From Dialister micraerophilus DSM 19965 (GTDB lineage Bacteria; Bacillota; Negativicutes; Veillonellales; Dialisteraceae), in the NCBI RefSeq assembly GCF_000194985.1, contig NZ_GL878519.1, positions 784,207 to 848,206 of the forward strand: a stretch of 64,000 nt of DNA. Direction: 5' to 3'. Shown in pieces: positions 43,635 through 52,661 of the stretch (its first letter is position 1; every line of letters starts with the position of its first letter). A program made the position numbers and the translations under genes. The notes beneath the pieces were generated by a model that was not told the DNA's origin, did no database searches, and saw nothing but the letters and a program-made list of their open reading frames with translations.

Positions 43635-44288
43635 ATGGATAGGATGGATAACATGCAATTAACTAGTCGACAGAAAGAGATAGCTCGTATTATACGTGAA
43701 AATGAACCGATAACAGGTGAAACTATCGCTGAACGTCTTAATGTAACGAGAAGTGCATTAAGGGGTGATTTGGCGGTACTTCTTGCTGGAGAAATCATTG
43801 CGGCTCGCCGCAGATTGGGATATTTTTACTTAGGTGGCGGTGAAAATCCGGTATCTGTGGAAATACGTTCAGTTACGGTGAAAGATTGCATGTCCCGTCC
43901 GATTATGGTAAAAAGCAGTGCAAATGCTTATGATGCGGCCGTACTTCTTTTTACCGAGGATATAGGAACCATATTTGTCGGACAGGAAGATGACGTTGCA
44001 GGTGTTGTATCGAGAAAAGACCTTTTGAAATGTGCAATGGGAAATGATGATTTGACTAAAGTACCGATTTCAATGGTTATGACCTCACGTGCAAAGATGA
44101 TTTATGCCGAACCTACCGAAGATTTGGTAAGTATTGCACAAAAGATGATAGATTATGAAATAGACTGTTTACCCGTAGGAAAATTCGAAGATGTTGAAGG
44201 AGAGCGAAGATTTGTACTTGTAGGACGTATGTCAAAGACGAATATTACAAGACTTTTCCTCGAACTTGGTAAAGGTAAGCGGAGGTAA
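43635..44288 (+). CDS. ccpN: CcpN-type CBS-domain repressor
   Basis: Represses gluconeogenic genes when glycolytic carbon is present (CcpN/YqzB of Bacillus). About 217 residues. N-terminal helix-turn-helix QKEIARIIRENEPITGETIA, then LNVTRSALRGDLAVLL. Two CBS domains follow, beginning VKDCMSRPIMVKSSANAY and ISMVMTSRAKMIYAEPTED, which bind adenine nucleotides. Start is uncertain among ATGs at 43635, 43644 and 43653; AGGATGG would best serve 43653. Lies between ppsA and its regulatory kinase, matching the Bacillus ccpN-yqfL pair. Confidence 0.9.
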   Translation: MDRMDNMQLTSRQKEIARIIRENEPITGETIAERLNVTRSALRGDLAVLLAGEIIAARRRLGYFYLGGGENPVSVEIRSVTVKDCMSRPIMVKSSANAYDAAVLLFTEDIGTIFVGQEDDVAGVVSRKDLLKCAMGNDDLTKVPISMVMTSRAKMIYAEPTEDLVSIAQKMIDYEIDCLPVGKFEDVEGERRFVLVGRMSKTNITRLFLELGKGKRR

Positions 44289-44290
44289 TT

Positions 44291-45118
44291 ATGGAAAAAA
44301 TTCCGGAAATATATATAGTATCCGACTCTGTAGGTGAAACTGCGGAAAGCGTAGCGAAAGCCACAATTGCACAATTTGATGAAGATATAGAAATTACACG
44401 CATACCCTTTGTAAGGCACACCGAACAGATAAAACGTATAGTACAAGACGCATCGGAAAGCGGTGCAATGATTTGCCATACATTGGTGTCGATGGAGCTT
44501 AGAGAAACATTTGAAAGGTTTGCAAAAAATGCCGGAGTTGCATACGTGGATATTCTCGGACACATGCTCAAGACTTTGGAAACTATCACGACAACGAAAC
44601 CGAAACTTAAACCCGGAATGATACATCGACTCGATGAAGAATATTTCAAAAAAGTGGAAGCAATTGAATTTGCGGTAAAATACGATGACGGAAAAATACC
44701 TTCGGGATTTGAAAAGGCCGACATTGTACTTATCGGAGTATCACGTACTTCAAAAACTCCTTTGTCCATGTACATGGCACATAAGAGAATAAAGGTTGCA
44801 AATCTTCCTCTTGTTCCGGAAGTGAATTTGCCGGAAGAAATATTCAGAGTTCCGCCTCATCGTATAATCGGACTTATTATAGATCCCTATAAATTGAACG
44901 GGATACGTACCGAAAGAATGAAGGCGCTCGGATTTTCGGGAGTGGCAAATTACACCGATATTACACGAATACAGGACGAACTCGTATATGCAAAAGAAGT
45001 AATGCGAAGACTTCACTGTACCGTTATAGACGTATCGGATAAAGCGATAGAAGAAACTGCAAGCAAAATAATGGCGATAGTGGAAAAAAATAAAGAATTT
45101 TACGGTGATAAATATTAA
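44291..45118 (+). CDS. ppsR: PEP synthase / PPDK regulatory kinase-phosphorylase
   Basis: 275 residues of the DUF299 family. Bifunctional: ADP-dependent phosphorylation inactivates PEP synthase (or PPDK) on a Thr near the catalytic His, and Pi-dependent phosphorolysis reactivates it. The P-loop-like motif is DIVLIGVSRTSKTPLSMYMA near 146; the N-terminus is IYIVSDSVGETAESVAKA. Since ppsA in the same unit carries TCHAS, that protein is its probable target. Two bases separate it from ccpN. The usual Bacillus order is ccpN-yqfL, as here. Confidence 0.93.
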   Translation: MEKIPEIYIVSDSVGETAESVAKATIAQFDEDIEITRIPFVRHTEQIKRIVQDASESGAMICHTLVSMELRETFERFAKNAGVAYVDILGHMLKTLETITTTKPKLKPGMIHRLDEEYFKKVEAIEFAVKYDDGKIPSGFEKADIVLIGVSRTSKTPLSMYMAHKRIKVANLPLVPEVNLPEEIFRVPPHRIIGLIIDPYKLNGIRTERMKALGFSGVANYTDITRIQDELVYAKEVMRRLHCTVIDVSDKAIEETASKIMAIVEKNKEFYGDKY

Positions 45119-45119
45119 A

Positions 45120-45147
45120 AGAAGCGACTGCAAAGTCGCTTTTTCTT
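45120..45147 (+). terminator. Terminator of the ppsA unit
   Basis: Stem AAGCGAC/GTCGCTT with a TGCAAA loop and TTTTTC. Confidence 0.85.
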
Positions 45148-45156
45148 TATGCAAAT

Positions 45157-45202
45157 AAAAATATATGTTAAAGTAAATATATGTTAAAGTAAATATATAT
45201 TT
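45157..45202. repeat. 16-base direct repeat
   Basis: AAATATATGTTAAAGT occurs twice in a row, followed by a partial third copy, in the ppsA-dgt gap. Confidence 0.75.
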
Positions 45203-45293
45203 AAAATAATTGTTCTATATAAAATTAAGCCCCGTTTGTAAACAACAACGTATTAATTTCAAAAATATTTCAAATAAATGTAAAGGAGTAACA

Positions 45294-46307
45294 ATGATAC
45301 GAGAACGTACCGAAGAACGAGAAAGACTAACTTTGAGCAAGTATGCTATGCTTTCGGCCAATGCACATCGTAAGCATATTGAGCAGGAATGTCCTTTGCG
45401 TACAAAGTTTCAGCGTGATCGGGATCGCATATTGCACAGCAGTGCATTTCGAAGATTGAAACACAAAACGCAAGTATACATGGCACCGAAGGGCGATTAT
45501 TATCGCACACGCATGACGCATACATTGGAAGTGGCACAAATAGCACGTACGGTAGCACGTGCATTGTCGCTGAACGAAGACCTTGCGGAAGCGGTTGCCT
45601 ACGGACACGACTTGGGACATACACCGTTCGGACATATAGGTGAATTTGCACTTGCCGATGCATGCGGACATTTCAAGCACAATGAGCAAAGTGTAAGACT
45701 TGTAAGCAAAATCGAAAAAGACGGAAAAGGACTTAATTTGACGGATGTCGTATTGGACGGAATTTTGCATCATACCGGAGAAGTACTTGCAAAAACTCTT
45801 GAAGGTAAAATAGTGAAATACGCCGATCGTATCGCCTACCTTTGCCACGACTATGACGATGCACAGGCAAGCAAGATGCTGACACCTCAAGATTTACCGG
45901 AAGAGGTAAAAAAGCGTTTCGGCACAAGACACTCTCAAATCATCACATCAATGGTAAGCGAACTTGTTGAAAATTCAATAGACAAAAATGAAATACATAT
46001 GTCTGAAAAAGGCGATGAAACGTTGTTGATATTCAGAAAATTCATGTTTAACAACGTATATTTGGCACCGGTACTCATGCCGGAACGCAGAAGAGGTTAC
46101 CACGTAGTAAAAGAATTGTACGGATATTTCATAAAAAATCCGAAAGACATACCGGAAAAATACAGAAAAATTGCAGAAGATGACAAACGTGCCGCACTTG
46201 ACTTCGTATCCGGACTTACGGACTATTATGCAATAGATTTATATAGAGATATATTTATTCCCAGATACTGGAAAGCGGAACATGAGAAAATAAAATTATC
46301 AACTTAA
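45294..46307 (+). CDS. dgt: dGTPase-like HD-domain triphosphohydrolase
   Basis: Cleaves dGTP (and often other dNTPs) to the nucleoside and triphosphate. 337 residues. HD-domain metal motifs: RRLKHKTQV, RMTHTLEVAQIARTVARAL, AVAYGHDLGHTPFGHIGE (catalytic HD) and KYADRIAYLCHDYDDA. The start is the ATG after AAAGGAG; a longer frame upstream has no ribosome site. The family has several members of differing substrate range, so dGTP specificity is likely, not certain. Transcribed alone. Confidence 0.9.
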   Translation: MIRERTEERERLTLSKYAMLSANAHRKHIEQECPLRTKFQRDRDRILHSSAFRRLKHKTQVYMAPKGDYYRTRMTHTLEVAQIARTVARALSLNEDLAEAVAYGHDLGHTPFGHIGEFALADACGHFKHNEQSVRLVSKIEKDGKGLNLTDVVLDGILHHTGEVLAKTLEGKIVKYADRIAYLCHDYDDAQASKMLTPQDLPEEVKKRFGTRHSQIITSMVSELVENSIDKNEIHMSEKGDETLLIFRKFMFNNVYLAPVLMPERRRGYHVVKELYGYFIKNPKDIPEKYRKIAEDDKRAALDFVSGLTDYYAIDLYRDIFIPRYWKAEHEKIKLST

Positions 46308-46343
46308 TGATGTATGGTAATAAGATGAAATGTATAGACTATA

Positions 46344-46372
46344 TTGACATGTTTGAGTATTTAAGCTATTAT
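46344..46372 (+). promoter_or_regulatory. arsR-type gene promoter
   Basis: TTGACA and TATTAT with a 17-base spacer, 61 bases before the regulator start. Confidence 0.8.
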
Positions 46373-46432
46373 TTACTGTGAAGTTATGAAATTTTTTAAT
46401 TGGAAAGCAGTATCACGATAGAGGGAAAGACA

Positions 46433-46774
46433 ATGAATTTTGAGCCAAGCTATAAAGAATATGCAAATATATTTAAAGCATTATCAGATGAAACACGTTT
46501 GTGTATTGTAGACATGCTCTCGTGCAAAGAGATGTCGGCATGTGATATTTTGAGTAATTTTACACTGTCGCAATCTACCCTGAGCTATCACATGAAAATT
46601 CTGATTGAAGCAAAAGTTGTAAACTCCAGAAGAGAAGGTTTATGGACAAAGTATTCCATAAATGACGAAACATTCGGAAAAGTTATGGACTTCATTCCGG
46701 AACTGTACAAACTGAAAGATAAATGTATTTGCAAGCAAATAAAATATTGCAAAGAAGACGAACAATGTGAATAA
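46433..46774 (+). CDS. ArsR/SmtB-family regulator with Cys-rich tail
   Basis: 113 residues from ATG 46433 (a TTG 33 bases upstream is a weaker choice). Winged helix: YKEYANIFKALSDETRLCIV, MSACDILSNFTLSQSTLSYH, and the wing NSRREGLWTKYSI. The recognition-helix side has one Cys (SACDIL). The C-terminal tail CICKQIKYCKEDEQC holds four cysteines, which suggests metal or metalloid sensing at a C-terminal site. The usual partner exporter is not adjacent; the next gene is dinB. It may regulate itself and distant genes. Confidence 0.85.
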   Translation: MNFEPSYKEYANIFKALSDETRLCIVDMLSCKEMSACDILSNFTLSQSTLSYHMKILIEAKVVNSRREGLWTKYSINDETFGKVMDFIPELYKLKDKCICKQIKYCKEDEQCE

Positions 46775-46892
46775 TAATATGTGAATTGACTGATTGAAGT
46801 TGAATTCGACTTGAGCATTCGATTCGTTATGAGTGTAATTTTGTTTATTTTTCAAACCGAAATGAAGATTTACAAAATTCATAACGCTTGAT

Positions 46893-46924
46893 GTAAAAAG
46901 GACGGTTTTATTCCGTCTTTTTTT
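46893..46924 (+). terminator. Terminator after the ArsR gene
   Basis: Stem GACGG/CCGTC with a TTTTATT loop, A-run before and seven T after. The AT-rich stretch on to dinB shows no other gene. Confidence 0.7.
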
Positions 46925-47037
46925 GTTGCTTATTAATTGCGAAAGATTAATGTGAGATTATTATTTAATTATAAATCTGCACACTTTATTTATAAAAATA
47001 CGCTCCTTATGCTAATATATATAAAAAAGGAGGTAAA

Positions 47038-48267
47038 ATGCGTCGTTGGATAATGCATGTCGATATGGATGCTTTTTTCGCTTCCGTTGAACAGCGAGAT
47101 AATCCGGAATGGAAAGGAAAACCCGTAATTGTCGGAGGTAAAACTTCAAGATCTGTAGTTGCGACCGCATCATATGAAGCACGCAAATTCGGAGTGCATT
47201 CGGCAATGCCGATAGCTGAAGCGTTGAAACTCTGTCCGGACGGTATATACGTAAAACCCCGAATGTATGTATATAGGAAAGTGTCTGAAGAAATACATAA
47301 AATAATGTATAATTATGCAGCAGAAATAGAACCGCTTTCTATGGATGAAGCATTCATGGATATATCCGGAATGAATAAGCAATATCCTACACTGAACGCC
47401 ATAGGAGATGCGATAAGGAATGAAATAAAAGAAAAATTGCATCTTACCGCATCGGTAGGAATAGCACCGAATAAATTTCTTGCAAAAATCGCATCGGATA
47501 TGAACAAGCCGGACGGACTTACGATAATACCGTACGGAAAAGAAATAGAAACGATAGCACCTCTACCCGTACGTGCATTGTGGGGAGTGGGCAGAGTCAC
47601 CGAGAAAACTCTTTTGAAACAAGGATATAAAACAATCGGAGATATACAAAAAGAAAACTATGACAGATTTTGTAAAAAAACGGGAAATATCGGGAAAAAT
47701 TTGTACCTGCTTGCACAAGGAGTCGACAATCGTGAAGTGACGGCGGAACAGGCACCGAAATCAATCGGAGATGAAACGACATATGCATACGATATTTTTG
47801 AAAAAGAAGATATCGAAAGAAAACTTATTATACACTGCGACATAGTTGCGCAAAGACTCAGAGAGAAGAAAATGTCCGCACGAACGATAACTTTGAGAGT
47901 AAGATTTGAATCCTTCAAAACAATCACGAGATCCATGTCGCAAGAAGAAGGATTGAACCTTACGGACGAAATATACAAAATTTGCAAATTATTGCTTAGA
48001 CGAATAAAAATCACCGAAAAAATACGGCTTCTGGGAGTATATGCATCAAACCTCACACCGCAAATGCACATGAAGTCGTTATTTGACGATAAAAGAGAAA
48101 AGAAGGAAAAAGCTGCAAAAGCAGTAGACGAAATACGTAAAAAATTCGGAAAAGACGCAATACAAAGAGCGATACATCTCGAAGAAAAAATACGTGAAAT
48201 AAAGAGAAAAGAAAAAGAGGAGAAGAAGAATGGTAAACAAAGTAAGAATGAAGGAAACATTTTGTGA
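47038..48267 (+). CDS. dinB: DNA polymerase IV (Y-family)
   Basis: Error-prone translesion polymerase. 409 residues. Palm metal motifs MHVDMDAFFASVEQ near 6 and LSMDEAFMDISG near 103, SVGIAPNKFLAKIASDMNKP in the thumb, and the little-finger domain (about 240-355). The tail from 365 is Lys/Glu-rich and helical (KREKKEKAAKAVDEIRKKFG), longer than in E. coli. AAAGGAGG precedes the ATG. No SOS box is visible upstream. It overlaps the next gene by 38 bases. Confidence 0.95.
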   Translation: MRRWIMHVDMDAFFASVEQRDNPEWKGKPVIVGGKTSRSVVATASYEARKFGVHSAMPIAEALKLCPDGIYVKPRMYVYRKVSEEIHKIMYNYAAEIEPLSMDEAFMDISGMNKQYPTLNAIGDAIRNEIKEKLHLTASVGIAPNKFLAKIASDMNKPDGLTIIPYGKEIETIAPLPVRALWGVGRVTEKTLLKQGYKTIGDIQKENYDRFCKKTGNIGKNLYLLAQGVDNREVTAEQAPKSIGDETTYAYDIFEKEDIERKLIIHCDIVAQRLREKKMSARTITLRVRFESFKTITRSMSQEEGLNLTDEIYKICKLLLRRIKITEKIRLLGVYASNLTPQMHMKSLFDDKREKKEKAAKAVDEIRKKFGKDAIQRAIHLEEKIREIKRKEKEEKKNGKQSKNEGNIL

Positions 48268-49357
48268 ACTCGTAAGCATATATGCCGCAAGCAAAAAAGA
48301 AAGAGAAGTATGCGACTACTTGAAATGTAAACTCAAAGACCTCGGCGCATCAATCATAGTAGAAGACAGCGCAGGAGAAAAAACGGGCGGAAACAGCGGA
48401 AACCTCATAGCGATATTTCCGGAAACACAAGAAGGACTTCCGTCAATTGCAATTACGGGACACATGGACTGCGTTGAAAAATGTAAAAACATAAAACCGA
48501 TACTGAAAGACGGAGTATTTCGTTCGGACGGAACAACGGTATTGGGAAGTGACGACAAAGCCGGAGTTACGGCGATACTCGAAGGCCTCTACCAAATGAA
48601 AGAAAAGAAAACGCCGCACGGAAAATTGACCGTAATATTTACAATACAAGAAGAAATCGGACTCATGGGTTCAAGATACTTCGATGCGACACTTGCCGGT
48701 GACGTGGACTACGGATACACATTTGACGGAGACGGAGAAGCCGGAACGGTATACAATGCCGGCCCGTCACAATACACAATGGAATACACGATAACGGGAC
48801 GTGCCGCACATGCCGGAATGGAACCGGAAAAAGGAATAAATGCAATACAAATCGCCGGAATTGCAATTGCAAATTCACCCACGGGAAAAATAGATGACGA
48901 AACAACATGCAACATCGGAACGATAGAAGGCGGACTTGCAACAAACATCGTACCGGAAACCTGTATCGTACACTGTGAAGCGAGAAGCAGAAACAACGAA
49001 AAACTTGAAAAAACGGTAGAAAAAATCGACAACGCATTCAAAAATGCAACAGCAAAATATAAAGATGCAAAACTTACAATAAAGAAAAATAAAGAATACG
49101 AAGCGTTCAACATAAAAGAAGACCATGAAGCGATGAAACTCTTTGCAAAAGCATGCAAAAACGGAGGCTACAAACTCGACATAAGACAAAGCAACGGAGG
49201 ATCCGACTCCAATCTCTTCGTAACACATGGATTTGAAACACTGCTCGTAGGAGTGGGAATGACGGATTTCCATACAAACAAAGAAAGCCTGAAAGAAAAA
49301 GACCTCTACGAAGCCGGCGACCTAGTATGGCAAATAATAAACGCACAAACCGAATAA
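48230..49357 (+). CDS. M20-family metallopeptidase (PepT-like)
   Basis: 375 residues. Zinc-dependent aminopeptidase of the tripeptidase-T-like group. Metal ligands: ITGHMDCVEK, TVLGSDDKAGVTAILEG and the catalytic pair IQEEIGLMGSRYF. The dimerisation domain covers about 180-290, with GRAAHAGMEPEKGINAI. The start overlaps dinB by 38 bases with GAGGAG just before it; an in-frame ATG at 48248 is an alternative. Probably trims small peptides taken up as nutrients. The exact substrate is unknown. Confidence 0.85.
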   Translation: MVNKVRMKETFCELVSIYAASKKEREVCDYLKCKLKDLGASIIVEDSAGEKTGGNSGNLIAIFPETQEGLPSIAITGHMDCVEKCKNIKPILKDGVFRSDGTTVLGSDDKAGVTAILEGLYQMKEKKTPHGKLTVIFTIQEEIGLMGSRYFDATLAGDVDYGYTFDGDGEAGTVYNAGPSQYTMEYTITGRAAHAGMEPEKGINAIQIAGIAIANSPTGKIDDETTCNIGTIEGGLATNIVPETCIVHCEARSRNNEKLEKTVEKIDNAFKNATAKYKDAKLTIKKNKEYEAFNIKEDHEAMKLFAKACKNGGYKLDIRQSNGGSDSNLFVTHGFETLLVGVGMTDFHTNKESLKEKDLYEAGDLVWQIINAQTE

Positions 49358-49372
49358 AAAGTAAAACAACAA

Positions 49373-49404
49373 TAAAAGGATATGAATATTCATATCCTTT
49401 TTTA
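49373..49404 (+). terminator. Terminator after the M20 peptidase
   Basis: A perfect 28-base palindrome (49374-49401) centred on GAATATTC, running into TTTTTT. Confidence 0.85.
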
Positions 49405-49518
49405 TTATGTGTAAAAAAATACGTTTAAATGTTTATGTAATTTCTTTTATTGAAATATATATCCGTAAGAAGCATGATGAAATAATTGAAGAGATTTTAT
49501 TTAAAGCAATGTAAAACA

Positions 49519-49549
49519 TAAAAAGCCATGAGTAAAATCATGACTTTAT
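49519..49549. repeat. Hairpin repeat, copy A
   Basis: AAAGCCATGA/TCATGACTTT with a GTAAAA loop. The same arms recur at 49637-49697. No gene lies in the 49405-49636 stretch. Confidence 0.6.
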
Positions 49550-49636
49550 GTTTGATGAATTTGTTTGTACAAATATTTTCAGAAATATTTATTTTGTGAA
49601 ATAGAATGAAGTTTTATCATTAAACATTCAAAGTAA

Positions 49637-49700
49637 AAAAGCCATGAGCTTATTTATTTTCTCAAAGTTACCGAGAAAGGTATAAGTTCATGACTTTTAT
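49637..49700 (-). terminator. Terminator of the purine permease (hairpin copy B)
   Basis: Arms GCCATGAGCTTAT and ATAAGTTCATGACTTTT with an inner CTTTCTC/GAGAAA stem; on the minus strand it ends in six T just after the permease. Confidence 0.7.
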
Positions 49701-49703
49701 TTT

Positions 49704-51098
49704 TTAAAGAAGTATATATTTTGCTATAAATATTATCGCCAATATGTACATCAATATACTTATTTTATTTGTCTTTCCGCAGAAAAGATTGATAAGTACG
49801 TAGGAAATTACGCCGAATGAAATTCCTTCGGATATGCTGTAGAAGAACGGCATTGAAAGTATTGCCAAGTAGCATGGAACCGCTTCGGTTATATCACTCA
49901 AATCAAGTTTTGCAACTGAAGTGAACATGAGGAATCCTACTACTACAAGTGCCGGAGCCGTTGCAAATCCCGGTATTGCCATGAATATCGGAGATAAGAA
50001 AAGCGAAATTATGAACAGTACAGCTACCGTTACCGCGGTAAGTCCCGTACGTCCGCCTTCAGATACACCTGCAGCACTTTCTACGAAAGTCGTTGTAGTA
50101 CTTGTACCCAATATTGCACCGATAGATGTCGCTACGGCGTCCGCCAGCAATGCTCCTTTGATATTCGGAAGTTTTCCGTTTTCATCAAGCATGTTTGCTT
50201 TTGTGGAAACACCTACCAATGTACCCAATGTGTCGAATATGTCAACAAAGAGGAATGAAAACAGTACTACAATGAAGTTGAATGTAAGTATCTGTGAAAA
50301 ATCAAGTTTGAAAAATATCGGAGAAATACTTGCCGGCCAAAGCGATGCAATTCCGTTAGGTAAATGCGGGAATGTCGAGAATGCTCCCAATTCCGGATTG
50401 GGTACATAAAGTCCCGTTGCCTCACAAATCATGCCTAAAACCCAAGTAGCAATAACGCCCCAAAGAATATTTCCTTTTACATTTTTTGCAAGCAGAATTG
50501 AAGTGAAAAGTATACCGAATATAGCAATTACAACCGGTGTACCCGTAGATGCAAATGTTCCTGCAGTCAATGCACCTTTGAATGAAAACAAAGATATTTT
50601 CGTTGCAGGATTTGCAACTATGATATTTGCAGTTCCCATTCCGATGAATGCAATGAAAAGTCCTATACCTGCCGAAACAGCTTGTTTCAAGTTGAACGGT
50701 ATGGCATTGAATATCGCTTCACGAATATTTGTAAGAGAAAGCACTATGAAGATAAGACCTTCTATGAATACTGCAGCAAGAGCCATTTCCCAAGAGTAGC
50801 CCATCTGTTTGCAAACCGTAAACGCAAAAAAAGCATTGAGTCCCATACCGGGTGCCAATGCAAACGGGTAGTTTGCGAAACCTGCCATCAATATCGTGCC
50901 TATAAATCCTGCCAACGCAGTTGCAGTCAAAACTGCACCTTTATCCATGCCTGCGGCACTTAAAATAGACGGATTGACAATTAAAATATATGCCATTGTC
51001 ATAAATGTTGTAATACCAGCGATGATTTCAGTCTTTATGTCGGTACCATGCTCCGTCAAATGAAACAGTCGATCCAAAAAACCGGCCCTTTTTTCCAT
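49704..51098 (-). CDS. NCS2-family purine permease (PbuG/AzgA-like)
   Basis: 464 residues, about 12 to 14 membrane segments. Imports adenine, guanine and hypoxanthine by proton symport. Features: KTEIIAGITTFMTMAYILIV at the start, AGMDKGAVLTATALAGF, PGMGLNAFFAFTVCKQMGYSW and the substrate-side TTTFVESAAGVSEGGRTGLT. The ATG at 51098 follows AAAGGAG; the longer frame upstream lacks a ribosome site. No purine riboswitch is visible in the leader. Fits with upp and xpt as purine and pyrimidine salvage. Confidence 0.9.
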   Translation of the reverse strand: MEKRAGFLDRLFHLTEHGTDIKTEIIAGITTFMTMAYILIVNPSILSAAGMDKGAVLTATALAGFIGTILMAGFANYPFALAPGMGLNAFFAFTVCKQMGYSWEMALAAVFIEGLIFIVLSLTNIREAIFNAIPFNLKQAVSAGIGLFIAFIGMGTANIIVANPATKISLFSFKGALTAGTFASTGTPVVIAIFGILFTSILLAKNVKGNILWGVIATWVLGMICEATGLYVPNPELGAFSTFPHLPNGIASLWPASISPIFFKLDFSQILTFNFIVVLFSFLFVDIFDTLGTLVGVSTKANMLDENGKLPNIKGALLADAVATSIGAILGTSTTTTFVESAAGVSEGGRTGLTAVTVAVLFIISLFLSPIFMAIPGFATAPALVVVGFLMFTSVAKLDLSDITEAVPCYLAILSMPFFYSISEGISFGVISYVLINLFCGKTNKISILMYILAIIFIAKYILL

Positions 51099-51245
51099 AA
51101 GAAGCTCCTTTCGCAACCAAATATAAAATTGTACGTGAACATTATAAACTCTTATCAAATTTCGTGCAATATTTTTTGGAAATTTTGTAATAAAAAATGC
51201 GTAGTGATAGAATATTTCTATAAATAAATGTGAAAGGGCGGAAAA

Positions 51246-52163
51246 ATGGGAATTTGTAATGTTTGTCCCAGAGCGTGCAAAGTTTTTCGTAAAAATTCAA
51301 TAAATGATAAAGGTCAAGTAGGATATTGCCGTTTGGGATACCTGCCGGTAGTTTCACGTGCGGCGCTTCATCATTGGGAAGAGCCTTGTATAAGCGGTAC
51401 GAAAGGTGCAGGAACGGTATTTTTTGCCGGTTGCAATTTATCTTGCGTATATTGTCAGAATTATGAAATATCCGAATTGCGAAAGGGTAAGGAAATATCC
51501 GTTGAGCGTTTGAAAGAGATTTACCATGAACTTATCGCACGAGGTGCTCATAATATAGATCTTGTCACGCCTACACATTTTACACATGCAATATATCAAA
51601 GTCTGAATGAAGAATTGCCGGTTCCGGTTGTATACAATTGCGGCGGTTATGAAAGTCGAAGTGCGGTTGCGTTTTTGAGAAAGAAAATTCAAATATGGCT
51701 TCCGGATTTGAAGTACTCGGATGAAGAAGCTGCAAGAAAGTACAGTCGTGCGCCGGATTATTTCAATAAAGCGACTGCCGCCATAGAGCAAATGTATCGG
51801 CAGACCGGCCCTTATGAAATGGGAAGTGACGGACTTTTGAAAAAAGGTGTACTCGTACGTCATCTCATGCTTCCTTCTCAATGGGAAAATACAAAAGGCG
51901 TATTGGAATATATAGCCGAAACATTCGACAAAGGACAAATACTTTTCAGTCTGATGCGACAATACACACCGTACGGCAGAGCAAGCGAATTTCCTGAAAT
52001 AAACAGAAAAATTACGGACGAAGAGTACGAACAAGCTCAAGAATACATGGAAGAACTCGGTATAGAAGACGGGTACGTGCAGCAAAAAGAATCATCAAGC
52101 AAACAATTCATACCTCTTTTCGACTGTTCGGGAGTATTGCAAGATGACGGCGGAGACATTTGA
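51246..52163 (+). CDS. Radical SAM protein, PflX/COG1313 family
   Basis: 305 residues. The [4Fe-4S] motif is CNLSCVYCQNYEIS near 61. An N-terminal extra cysteine group CNVCPRACKV with CRLG suggests an additional cluster, usual in this family, as does GGYESRSAV. Annotated by similarity as pyruvate formate-lyase activating-like, but its substrate is unknown. GAAAGGGCGG precedes the ATG. It is convergent with a thioesterase gene and has no operon partner, so context does not reveal a target. Confidence 0.85.
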   Translation: MGICNVCPRACKVFRKNSINDKGQVGYCRLGYLPVVSRAALHHWEEPCISGTKGAGTVFFAGCNLSCVYCQNYEISELRKGKEISVERLKEIYHELIARGAHNIDLVTPTHFTHAIYQSLNEELPVPVVYNCGGYESRSAVAFLRKKIQIWLPDLKYSDEEAARKYSRAPDYFNKATAAIEQMYRQTGPYEMGSDGLLKKGVLVRHLMLPSQWENTKGVLEYIAETFDKGQILFSLMRQYTPYGRASEFPEINRKITDEEYEQAQEYMEELGIEDGYVQQKESSSKQFIPLFDCSGVLQDDGGDI

Positions 52164-52175
52164 ATAAAAGCGTGA

Positions 52176-52559
52176 TTATTTATTACTCAATTTGCTCATA
52201 AATTTTTCTTCATTTACAATCATTCTTAAGTGCTTCGCATGTCCTATTGTTTTTGTTTTTTCTTTTGCAATTGCTTCAAATTCCAATTTTTTTCCGTCGA
52301 CATGAATAAGTTTTGCGACAACACTTATCTCGGAATTTACGGCACTTGGTGCTATGTGATCAAGTTCGATGTGAAAACCGACCGTTGTAAAACCTTTCGG
52401 TAAATGATTTTCCGATGCTTTTACGCAAGTTTCTTCAATATATGCGCAAAGTACGGGAGTTGCAAGTACCGGAAGAGAACCGCTTTTTATAAATTTTGCG
52501 GTTTCCGTCGATTTGATTTTAAAAGTTGAAGTTGCATTCAATCCTGTTTTTAAATTCAT
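52176..52559 (-). CDS. Hotdog-fold thioesterase (FlK-like)
   Basis: 127 residues. Single hotdog domain of the fluoroacetyl-CoA-thioesterase-like group: SGSLPVLATPVLCAYIEETC with the catalytic Thr/Glu region, then TTVGFHIELDHIAPSAV with His. Such proteins remove unwanted acyl-CoAs; the substrate here is unknown. ATG at 52559 follows AGGAGG by five bases; an ATG 15 bases further upstream overlaps the ribosome site. Divergent from mltG. Confidence 0.8.
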   Translation of the reverse strand: MNLKTGLNATSTFKIKSTETAKFIKSGSLPVLATPVLCAYIEETCVKASENHLPKGFTTVGFHIELDHIAPSAVNSEISVVAKLIHVDGKKLEFEAIAKEKTKTIGHAKHLRMIVNEEKFMSKLSNK

Positions 52560-52612
52560 TTTTTCCTCCTTCATAATATTTTAGCTTATTTTTTTAAACA
52601 AAACACTGATTG

Positions 52613-52621
52613 TGGTATAAT
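52613..52621 (+). promoter_or_regulatory. Extended -10 promoter of the mltG operon
   Basis: TGGTATAAT 41 bases before the mltG start; no clear -35. Confidence 0.5.
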
Positions 52622-52661
52622 TGAGAATATTAAATGTATTTCGGTTTAAGTGAGGATTATT

